NCBI RefSeq assembly: GCF_035515275.1
Contig: NZ_DATJBQ010000089.1
Coordinates: forward strand, 1 to 12,132
Origin: Pusillimonas sp035515275
GTDB lineage: Bacteria; Pseudomonadota; Gammaproteobacteria; Burkholderiales; Burkholderiaceae_B
Length of the DNA: 12,132 nt
Direction: 5' to 3'
Part shown: positions 6,481 to 12,132 of the stretch, in pieces
How the letters are laid out: every line of letters begins with the position of its first letter
How positions within the stretch are numbered: the stretch's first letter is position 1
Made by a program: the position numbers and the translations under genes
The notes under the pieces: model-generated
The model's database searches: none
The model's input: the letters and a program-made list of their open reading frames with translations, nothing else
Told to the model about the DNA's origin: nothing

Positions 6481-6497
6481 CATGAATTTAAATCATG
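6481..6497. promoter_or_regulatory. LTTR-type palindromic operator between lysR and yeiH
   Basis: CATGAATTTAAATCATG is a 17-bp palindrome with a single mismatched pair. It contains the T-N11-A core (TGA...TCA) typical of LysR-type binding sites. It lies 8 bp from the LysR start and 88 bp from the YeiH start in a 113-bp divergent spacer, where the regulator could repress itself and act on yeiH. The symmetry is observed; binding is inferred. Confidence 0.5.
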
Positions 6498-6585
6498 GTT
6501 TTAGGAAAAATAGGCGTTAGACTCATATTACTGGAAACGATAAGCTTGCGCATCCATTCAAAGAAACGCCTGCAACATACGATCC

Positions 6586-7641
6586 ATGACGCAAAACGCC
6601 GCAGTTTCGCCCTCTCGTTCCGTCCTTTTTTTTCGCCCAGAATTAGCCGCCGGCCTGGCTTTCACAGCCATACTGGCTACCGCCGGTGTTGCCCTGGCAC
6701 ATGTCCCATTGTTCCAGCAGGCCGGCTTGAGCCCACTGACGCTGGCCATTGTGCTTGGCATGATCGCAGGTAATACCTTTTTCCCGAAGATCGCCGCTCA
6801 AACGGGCCCGGGGGTAGATTTTTCCAAGAATTTCCTGCTGCGGACGGGAATCGTTCTGTTTGGATTTCGCATCACCTTCCAGGATATTGCCCACATTGGC
6901 TGGGAGGGTGTCCTTATAGCCGGACTGATCGTGGCATCCACGTTTGTTCTGGCGGTTCAAGTGGGCACGCGGGTTTTGCGCATGGACAAACAGACGGCCA
7001 TGCTCATTGGGGCAGGCAGCGCCATTTGCGGCGCGGCTGCCGTCATGGCAGCCGAACCCGTCGTCAAAGGCCAGGCCCATAAGGTTGCTATCGCTGTCGC
7101 GACGGTGGTGATATTTGGTACGGTGGCCATGTTTGCTTATCCGTTGGCCTATCCCTACCTGGGTTTAAGCGAACAGGCTTTCGGCGTATACGTGGGTTCG
7201 ACCGTGCACGAAGTGGCTCAGGTAGTGGCAGCCGGCACGGCAGTCGGTGACACCGCCGCCACAACTGCCGTCATCGAGAAAATGTTGCGAGTCATGATGC
7301 TGGCGCCGTTTCTGATATTGCTGTCGGTCGGCATGTCGCGCAAGAAACACAGCTCGGGCCAAGGTGGCAGCCGCATCGTCATTCCGTGGTTCGCCGTGTG
7401 GTTTATTGTGGCCGCGGGGGTTAACTCTTTGCAATGGGTTCCTTCAACGGTAGTACAGGCCGTGGGCCACCTGGACGCCGCCCTGCTGGCCATGGCCATG
7501 GCTGCGCTGGGCGTTCGCACCCGTGTCAGCGCACTACGCGAAGCGGGTGTGCGCCCCCTATTATTGGCAAGCATATTGTTTATATTTTTGGTGGTGGGCG
7601 GCTACGGCATCAATGTGGCGGTCATGGCATTGTCGGCCTAG
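6586..7641 (+). CDS. yeiH: YeiH family (UPF0324) putative membrane transporter
   Basis: A 351-residue integral membrane protein with about ten hydrophobic segments. Family landmarks are VLGMIAGNTFFP near residue 56, FLLRTGIVLFGFRITF near 83, GAGSAICGAAAVMAAEPVVK at 142-161 and GSTVHEVAQVVAAG at 204-217. Members are annotated as putative sulfate or sulfite-related exporters, but the substrate is not firmly established. Length is normal. The ATG at 6586 gives a short cytoplasmic N-terminus before the first membrane segment; no strong Shine-Dalgarno sequence is visible. It is divergent from a LysR gene, and its stop codon directly abuts the stop codon of the convergent sigma-54 activator with no base between. 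Confidence 0.9.
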   Translation: MTQNAAVSPSRSVLFFRPELAAGLAFTAILATAGVALAHVPLFQQAGLSPLTLAIVLGMIAGNTFFPKIAAQTGPGVDFSKNFLLRTGIVLFGFRITFQDIAHIGWEGVLIAGLIVASTFVLAVQVGTRVLRMDKQTAMLIGAGSAICGAAAVMAAEPVVKGQAHKVAIAVATVVIFGTVAMFAYPLAYPYLGLSEQAFGVYVGSTVHEVAQVVAAGTAVGDTAATTAVIEKMLRVMMLAPFLILLSVGMSRKKHSSGQGGSRIVIPWFAVWFIVAAGVNSLQWVPSTVVQAVGHLDAALLAMAMAALGVRTRVSALREAGVRPLLLASILFIFLVVGGYGINVAVMALSA

Positions 7642-8604
7642 CTAAACCGCCCCAAACTCGTAACCCTGCTTGCGAAACTCTTCGAGCCGGTTATAGAGTG
7701 TCTTGGGGCTGATACCCAGAGCCAGCGCCGTTCGCTGCCGGTCACCACCGTAATACTCGAGCGTAGCCATAATCACCGCCCGCTGTGCCGAACTTAGTGG
7801 CGTACCCAAAGAGATCTTCAGCAGGCCATGCTTGACCTCAGGCGTCTGGCCCGCGACGGTGTTAGTCAATGGCGCGATTTCGACTTGGTTGTCGGCCAGA
7901 ATAAAAGACCGCATGATGGTATTTTTAAGCTCGCGCACGTTTCCGGGCCAGTGGTAACTTTCAAGCTGCAGCATCGCCCCGGGCGAAAAAACCTTGTTCG
8001 TACCCTCTTGGTCGTTCAGTTCGTTTAAAAACCGCTGCGCCAGGTAAGAAATATCGCCCTTGCGTTCGCGCAGCGAAGGAACCCGTATGGGGAACACTGC
8101 CAAGCGATACAGCAGATCGGATCGGAAGGTATGCGCTTGCACGGCCGTTTTGGGGTCGCGGTTGGTGGCCGCAATAATGCGCACATTGACCTTTTTTTGT
8201 TCTGAGCCCCCTACGCTGTGATACGTACCGTTTTCGAGCACCCGCAGCAATTGCACTTGTATCGACAACGGCATTTCGGTGATTTCGTCCAGGAACAAGG
8301 TGCCCATATGGGCGCGCCCAAAACAACCCTCGGTGCTGCTGACCGCACCCGTAAAACTGCCTTTTTCGTGGCCGAAGAGCTCGCTTTCAGCCAACGAAGG
8401 GCTGATCGCCCCGCAGTTGACCGCGATAAAGGGCTGGTTTTTTTGTGCACTGCGCCCGTGTATGGCTCTTGCAACCACCTCTTTGCCAGTGCCGCTTTCG
8501 CCGATGATCAGGACGCTCGCGTCGGTGGGGGCTGCCTTGACAATGGACCGCGCCAATTGAAAAGCAGCAGGCGAGTGTCCGAGGAATCGAGAGGTTTTGA
8601 TCAT
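7642..8604 (-). CDS. Sensor-less (PspF-like) sigma-54-dependent activator
   Basis: A 320-residue bacterial enhancer-binding protein made only of an AAA+ domain and a Fis-type helix-turn-helix. Visible are Walker A GESGTGKE (35-42), the sigma-54 loop GSFTGA (82-87, with Ser where GAFTGA has Ala), Walker B GTLFLDE (101-107), sensor I AATNRD (145-150), putative arginine fingers R161 and R167 in FRSDLLYRL, the WPGNVREL segment (219-226) and a C-terminal HTH (about 275-308, ALALGISPKTLYNRL). There is no receiver, PAS, GAF or V4R domain. An in-frame TAG at 8623-8625, only six codons before the ATG, rules out a longer N-terminus. Like PspF (about 325 residues) it would need control by a partner protein or by its own expression. 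It lies downstream of the cyd operon behind a terminator. Its target promoters are unknown; cyd genes are one guess. Confidence 0.9.
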   Translation of the reverse strand: MIKTSRFLGHSPAAFQLARSIVKAAPTDASVLIIGESGTGKEVVARAIHGRSAQKNQPFIAVNCGAISPSLAESELFGHEKGSFTGAVSSTEGCFGRAHMGTLFLDEITEMPLSIQVQLLRVLENGTYHSVGGSEQKKVNVRIIAATNRDPKTAVQAHTFRSDLLYRLAVFPIRVPSLRERKGDISYLAQRFLNELNDQEGTNKVFSPGAMLQLESYHWPGNVRELKNTIMRSFILADNQVEIAPLTNTVAGQTPEVKHGLLKISLGTPLSSAQRAVIMATLEYYGGDRQRTALALGISPKTLYNRLEEFRKQGYEFGAV

Positions 8605-8636
8605 GTGGTCCGAAACTTCAATCTATGTGCTTTAAC

Positions 8637-8664
8637 AATAAAATAAAAGCTGCCCACGTCGGGC
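8637..8664 (-). terminator. Rho-independent terminator of the cyd operon
   Basis: On the minus strand GCCC (8664-8661) and GGGC (8655-8652) form a short stem, extendable by a G-T pair. A T-rich tract, TTTTATTTTATT, follows at 8648-8637. It begins 22 bp past the stop codon of the small DUF2474 gene. The stem is short, so efficiency may be moderate. Confidence 0.6.
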
Positions 8665-8685
8665 GACCATGCGGTTTGGACGATA

Positions 8686-8832
8686 TCAGGCGCTAAAACC
8701 CGCCCAATTCATGAGTACCCGCAACAAGTAGGCCACAAGCGCCAATGCCGCAACGCCCATGGCCCAGAACACCGCCATCCAGCCCAACCGGGCCATCCAC
8801 GCGCGCCGCTGCCTTGTCTCGGACGACGCCAC
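8686..8832 (-). CDS. DUF2474 small membrane protein of cytochrome bd oxidase
   Basis: A 48-residue protein with a basic N-terminus (SSETRQRR) and one membrane helix at about residues 17-40 (MARLGWMAVFWAMGVAALAL onwards). This is the DUF2474 pattern found next to CioAB-type cytochrome bd genes, probably a small accessory subunit analogous to CydX. I place the start at GTG 8832, whose first base is the last base of the cydB TAG (TAGTG). A purine-rich GAGGGG lies 8 nt before it. The alternative in-frame ATG at 8886 would add 18 residues inside cydB, and an ATG twelve codons further in would remove the basic N-terminus. It is the last gene of the cyd operon. Confidence 0.8.
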   Translation of the reverse strand: MASSETRQRRAWMARLGWMAVFWAMGVAALALVAYLLRVLMNWAGFSA

Positions 8833-9839
8833 TAGTGATACCCCTCGCCTGGCCTGACCTTGCCCCGAAAGACGTAGTAGGCCCACGCGGTATACATGAG
8901 TATGACCGGTATGATAAGCAGCGCACCAACCAGGGCAAAGCCCAGACTTTCGGGGGGGCCTGCCGCTTGCCGGATGGTGATGTCGGGCGGAACAATATTG
9001 GGCCAGACGCTGATGGTCAACCCGCTATACCCAAGAAACATCAGGCCCAACGTTAGTAAAAATGGGCTGACATGCGGCTTGCGCTCGAGTGCACGTAGCA
9101 AAAAGTATGCCGACACCACAACCAGGACTGGTACCGGAAGGAACCACACAATATTGGGGAAGCTGAACCAGCGTTGTGCAATGGATTCATGCGCCAATGG
9201 AGTCCAGAGGCTGAGCACGCCAATGACGCCCAGCAACACCCAGGTCAGGTTTCGGGCTAGTGAACGCATGCGGTCATACAGCAACCCCTCGGTCTTGAAG
9301 ATTAGCCACGTGCAGCCCAAGAGCGCGTACGCCGCGATCAGCCCCAAGCCTGTAAAGAGGGAAAATGGATTGACCCAGTCGAACGCGCCACCCACATACA
9401 CACGGTCGACCACCTTAAGACCGTCCATGTACGCGCCCAACACCACACCTTGAAAAAACGTGGCACTGAACGACCCGAAAATAAAGGCCTTGTCCCACCA
9501 GTGCCGGCTTTTGGCACTTGCCGTGAAGCGGAACTCAAACGCCACCCCGCGGAAAATAAGGCCCAGCAGCATGAAGACCAGAGGCAGCATGAATGCGTGC
9601 AGAATGACCGAATAAGCGAGTGGAAAGGCTGCCAGCAGCCCCGCACCGCCCAGAACCAGCCAGGTTTCATTGCCGTCCCATATGGGGGCGACGGTATTCA
9701 TCATTGCGTCGCGATCGTGGGTGTCGGGAATGAACGGGAACAAGATGCCGATGCCCAGATCGAAACCGTCCATGACCACATACATGAATACGCCGAAAAG
9801 GATAATAACTGCCCAGATCAATGCCAGATCGATGCCCAT
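8832..9839 (-). CDS. cydB: Cytochrome bd quinol oxidase subunit II (CioB type)
   Basis: A 335-residue membrane protein, the standard size for CioB-type subunit II, which pairs with CydA in the inner membrane. Hallmarks are VVMDGFDLGIGILFPF (residues 21-36), IWDGNETWLVLGG (53-65) and FRGVAFEFR (near 95), with eight or more hydrophobic segments. The ATG at 9839 has an AGGGGA Shine-Dalgarno sequence a few bases upstream, and only 3 bp separate it from the cydA stop, so the genes are co-transcribed. Its stop overlaps the GTG of the DUF2474 gene by one base. Confidence 0.95.
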   Translation of the reverse strand: MGIDLALIWAVIILFGVFMYVVMDGFDLGIGILFPFIPDTHDRDAMMNTVAPIWDGNETWLVLGGAGLLAAFPLAYSVILHAFMLPLVFMLLGLIFRGVAFEFRFTASAKSRHWWDKAFIFGSFSATFFQGVVLGAYMDGLKVVDRVYVGGAFDWVNPFSLFTGLGLIAAYALLGCTWLIFKTEGLLYDRMRSLARNLTWVLLGVIGVLSLWTPLAHESIAQRWFSFPNIVWFLPVPVLVVVSAYFLLRALERKPHVSPFLLTLGLMFLGYSGLTISVWPNIVPPDITIRQAAGPPESLGFALVGALLIIPVILMYTAWAYYVFRGKVRPGEGYH

Positions 9840-9842
9840 GGC

Positions 9843-11255
9843 TTATCCCCTTGCGATGTTGTAGCCGGTGTTTTCGTCGGCGGCGGACATCGGCCGAGCG
9901 GGGGTGCGAGGCTCTCCGGGGCCGCCTTCCTGGGGCTCCTCACTTTCAGGCCCGTTACGTATCAACCTGAGCATGTATCCGATACCAGCGCCAAAGACAA
10001 TGAAATACACGATGACGAACAGCGCCAGCGCAAAGCCGACCTCTGACGCATTATGAGGTGTCACGGCCTCGGATGTTCGCATCAACCCTTGAATGATCCA
10101 CGGTTGCCGCCCGATCTCGGTTGTATACCAGCCCGCCAGCATGGCCACCAGCCCGGTGGCACCCATACCCAACGCGAACCGATGCAGCCCCCTGCTATGG
10201 TAGAGCCGCCCCTTCCATCGAGCCCACGCCCCCCATAACGCCAGTGCAATCATTAATAAACCCAAGCCGACCATGAGGCGGAAGGTCCAGAACACCACGG
10301 TCGAATTGGGGCGATCTTCGGGAGCGAATTCTTTGAGGCCCGGAAACTGGCCGTTCAAGCTGTGAGTGAGGATCAAACTGCCCAAATTGGGAATATTCAC
10401 TGCGAAACGAGTGCGCTCTTCTTGCATATCGGGCCAGCCGATAAGGGTAAGGGGTACACCTTCGCCGGGGGTGTTTTCCCAGTGGCCTTCGATGGCTGCG
10501 ATTTTGGCCGGTTGATACTTGAGGGTATTGAGACCATGAAAATCGCCCACCACCGCCTGAAGCGGCGCTACCGCCAGCAGCATCCACATGGCCATGGAAA
10601 GCATGGTGCGAACCGCCGGGTTATCGTTGCCGCGCAGCAGATGCCAGCCTGCCGAGGCGGCCACCATAAGCGCCGTGGCCAAGTAGGCGGCCAGCGTCAT
10701 GTGTACCAGACGATACGGAAACGAGGGGTTGAAGATAACCGCCAGCCAATCAACAGGCACCACCTGACCATTGATGATTTCGTAGCCTTGGGGGGTATGC
10801 ATCCAGCTATTGGACGCAAGTATCCAGGTAGCCGAGATAAGCGTACCCAGAGCGACCATGACCGTTGAGAAAAAGTGCAAACCCGGCCCCACCCGCCTCC
10901 AGCCGAAGAGCATCACGCCCAAGAAGCCCGCTTCCAGAAAGAAGGCGGTTAGCACCTCGTACGCCAGCAAGGGGCCGGTGATGCTGCCCGCAAAGTCGGA
11001 AAACACGCTCCAGTTGGTCCCGAACTGGTAGGCCATGACCACACCCGAGACCACGCCCATGCCGAAATTAAGGGCAAAGATCTTTATCCAGAAAAAGTAC
11101 AGGTCGCGATAAACGACGTTGGAGGTGCGCAGCCAACAGGCCTCGAGAACAGCAAGGTAGCTGGCCAGGCCGATGGTGATGGCCGGAAAAACAATATGGA
11201 ATGAAATCGTGAACCCAAACTGTATGCGGGACAACATCAAGGCATCGAGTTCCAT
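9843..11255 (-). CDS. cydA: Cytochrome bd quinol oxidase subunit I, short Q-loop (CioA type)
   Basis: A 470-residue subunit I of the bd-type quinol:O2 oxidoreductase of the inner membrane, which reduces O2 to water without pumping protons. Putative haem ligands are H20 (b595), H185 in YRLVHM (b558) and M328 in FRLMVG (b558). E100 and E108 match the conserved proton-path glutamates. The quinol-loop residues K251 and E256 sit in QPAKIAAIEG, and GRQPW is at 382-386. The equivalent of E. coli M393 comes 65 residues earlier here, so the Q-loop is of the short type typical of cyanide-insensitive oxidases. The ATG at 11255 gives the canonical start MELDALMLSRIQFG and has AGGAG 7 nt upstream; an open frame extending to 11663 is not coding. 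The C-terminal tail after about 433 is polar and cytoplasmic. It is the first gene of cydA-cydB-DUF2474. Confidence 0.96.
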   Translation of the reverse strand: MELDALMLSRIQFGFTISFHIVFPAITIGLASYLAVLEACWLRTSNVVYRDLYFFWIKIFALNFGMGVVSGVVMAYQFGTNWSVFSDFAGSITGPLLAYEVLTAFFLEAGFLGVMLFGWRRVGPGLHFFSTVMVALGTLISATWILASNSWMHTPQGYEIINGQVVPVDWLAVIFNPSFPYRLVHMTLAAYLATALMVAASAGWHLLRGNDNPAVRTMLSMAMWMLLAVAPLQAVVGDFHGLNTLKYQPAKIAAIEGHWENTPGEGVPLTLIGWPDMQEERTRFAVNIPNLGSLILTHSLNGQFPGLKEFAPEDRPNSTVVFWTFRLMVGLGLLMIALALWGAWARWKGRLYHSRGLHRFALGMGATGLVAMLAGWYTTEIGRQPWIIQGLMRTSEAVTPHNASEVGFALALFVIVYFIVFGAGIGYMLRLIRNGPESEEPQEGGPGEPRTPARPMSAADENTGYNIARG

Positions 11256-11321
11256 TCCTATGCTCCTGAATTTCCACCAACTAAGCTTGAAAATACGTCG
11301 GGTGCCGCCACGGGCTTTCAC

Positions 11322-11350
11322 ACTATAGCGCTGTAAACAGCCCGCGACCA
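11322..11350 (-). promoter_or_regulatory. Candidate cydA promoter with internal inverted repeat
   Basis: On the minus strand TATAGT (11327-11322) is a good -10. A weak -35, TGGTCG (11350-11345), lies 17 bp upstream. Between them is the 12-bp inverted repeat GCTGTAAACAGC (11330-11341, 5-bp arms around AA), placed where a repressor would block RNA polymerase. The leader to the cydA ATG would be about 60 nt. No FNR/ANR box is visible here. The assignment rests on hexamer matches only. Confidence 0.4.
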
Positions 11351-11446
11351 GTAATAATGCGCACCATGCATGCCGTCGGCCCAGCGCCGTGGCGGGCACG
11401 ACGCTTGCGTGTATAGGCTCCCCGGACATCTGCGGAGATCGCGCTG

Positions 11447-12132
11447 ATGAGCCCCGAACAACCTCGCAGTGACACAGTAAATAAAGGCGCTCGCATCGCA
11501 GTGGCATTTCCCTCAAGGCTCGAGGCGCCACCCCACGAGACGACATCGCAACAGGCCCTGGCTCGCAAGCTTGCACAATTATTGAAGGTGGAATTTGTCG
11601 AGCATTTTCAGCCCCAGCCGCTCCCCGAGCCGGGCAGCGTCTACTACGTGCCGGCTCGCACATTGGTACGCAACGCCACGCAAGGCGGCGCTGCCGGCGG
11701 GGGCTACCTGGAGAGCATCCGCAGTTACGACGACCTTTATGGGGGCATCGTACCCCACCCTTTCGTCGCCACGAAAGCCATTACTCACCCAGTACTTCAT
11801 GTCGATTCGCCCGCCCCCCAGGGCTGGAGCCACACCTTCTCACAGGAGACCTCGGCCGCTGTGCTACGGGGCATTACCGTGTTTTCCGTCAAAGATGCGC
11901 GGCTCGCGGGATTGCGACTGCTTTCATTGGGGCCGGTGCGCATCAAGCCCGTGCGTGCAAGCGGCGGCCGGGGCCAGATATTGGTATTTAACCCGCGTCA
12001 ATTCGACGCCGAGCTATCCGAACAGGACGAACGGGAAATCAGTGAGCACGGACTGGTACTGGAAGAACATCTGGCAGACGTGAAAACCTATAGTGTCGGA
12101 CTGGTTCGCGCGGGTGGTATCGATATCTCGTA
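11447..12132 (+). CDS. DUF3182 family protein (N-terminal part, runs off the window)
   Basis: An open frame of 228 codons without a stop, continuing past the right edge. Distinctive stretches are YDDLYGGIVPHPFVATKAITHP (split at residues 94-104 and 105-114), VLRGITVFSVKDARLAG (139-155), GPVRIKP (162-168), ASGGRGQ (171-177) and GLVLEEHL (202-209) followed by TYSVG. I recognise this as the DUF3182 pattern of betaproteobacteria. The glycine-rich loop and the late Glu-Glu are reminiscent of an ATP-grasp fold, but no substrate is known. The ATG at 11447 has GGAGA 8 nt upstream. It is divergent from cydA, with about 190 bp between starts. The family call is from memory of the sequence pattern. Confidence 0.75.
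   Translation, partial: MSPEQPRSDTVNKGARIAVAFPSRLEAPPHETTSQQALARKLAQLLKVEFVEHFQPQPLPEPGSVYYVPARTLVRNATQGGAAGGGYLESIRSYDDLYGGIVPHPFVATKAITHPVLHVDSPAPQGWSHTFSQETSAAVLRGITVFSVKDARLAGLRLLSLGPVRIKPVRASGGRGQILVFNPRQFDAELSEQDEREISEHGLVLEEHLADVKTYSVGLVRAGGIDIS

Noticed and set aside
9450..10046. 198-residue plus-strand frame
   Set aside because: Antisense shadow of cydB and the end of cydA, low-complexity and without start signals.
11256..11663. 136-codon N-terminal extension of cydA
   Set aside because: CydA proteins start at MELDALMLSR; the extension lacks a family match, overlaps the promoter region and the divergent DUF3182 gene, and a good ribosome binding site precedes 11255.

Overview
The window looks like a chromosomal segment of a moderately GC-rich betaproteobacterium, most likely Burkholderiales and plausibly Alcaligenaceae. 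The grounds are the benzoyl-CoA 'box' pathway gene, a short-Q-loop cytochrome bd with a tiny DUF2474 partner, a DUF3182 protein and the general codon style. I cannot fix the genus. I see no rRNA, tRNA, CRISPR array, insertion sequence or phage gene. It reads as a metabolic and stress-response region rather than a mobile island.

Layout. (1) 1-1110: the first 303 codons of boxB (benzoyl-CoA 2,3-epoxidase, oxygenase subunit) on the minus strand, running off the left edge. Its upstream region is compact and dense with signals: a 9/10 FNR/CRP-type box, a -10-like hexamer about 41 bp downstream-centred from it, and four TGCA tetramers of the kind bound by BzdR/BoxR regulators. (2) 1123-3911, minus: a CsbD-like stress protein, then a large-subunit catalase HPII (katE) closed by a clear rho-independent terminator. 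(3) 3912-4275: a 364-bp gene-free region with a perfect 14-bp inverted repeat and a perfect 18-bp palindrome. (4) 4276-5543, plus: cbpA (DnaJ-like co-chaperone) and its modulator cbpM, overlapping by 4 nt. (5) 5549-7641: a LysR regulator divergent from a YeiH-family membrane protein, with an LTTR-type palindrome between them. (6) 7642-8604, minus: a PspF-like sigma-54 activator with no sensory domain. (7) 8686-11255, minus: a cydA-cydB-DUF2474 operon (cyanide-insensitive-type bd quinol oxidase) with its own terminator. (8) 11447 to the right edge, plus: the first 228 codons of a DUF3182 protein, divergent from cydA.

How it fits together. Several units suit life under low oxygen and stress: O2-dependent aromatic degradation with a putative FNR site, a high-affinity or inhibitor-resistant terminal oxidase, a catalase and a chaperone pair. 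The stress genes katE/csbD and cbpAM diverge from one intergenic region, but they need not be one regulon. No wholly new system is evident. The most useful leads are the boxB control region, the symmetrical elements between csbD and cbpA, and the sensor-less sigma-54 activator beside the oxidase operon.
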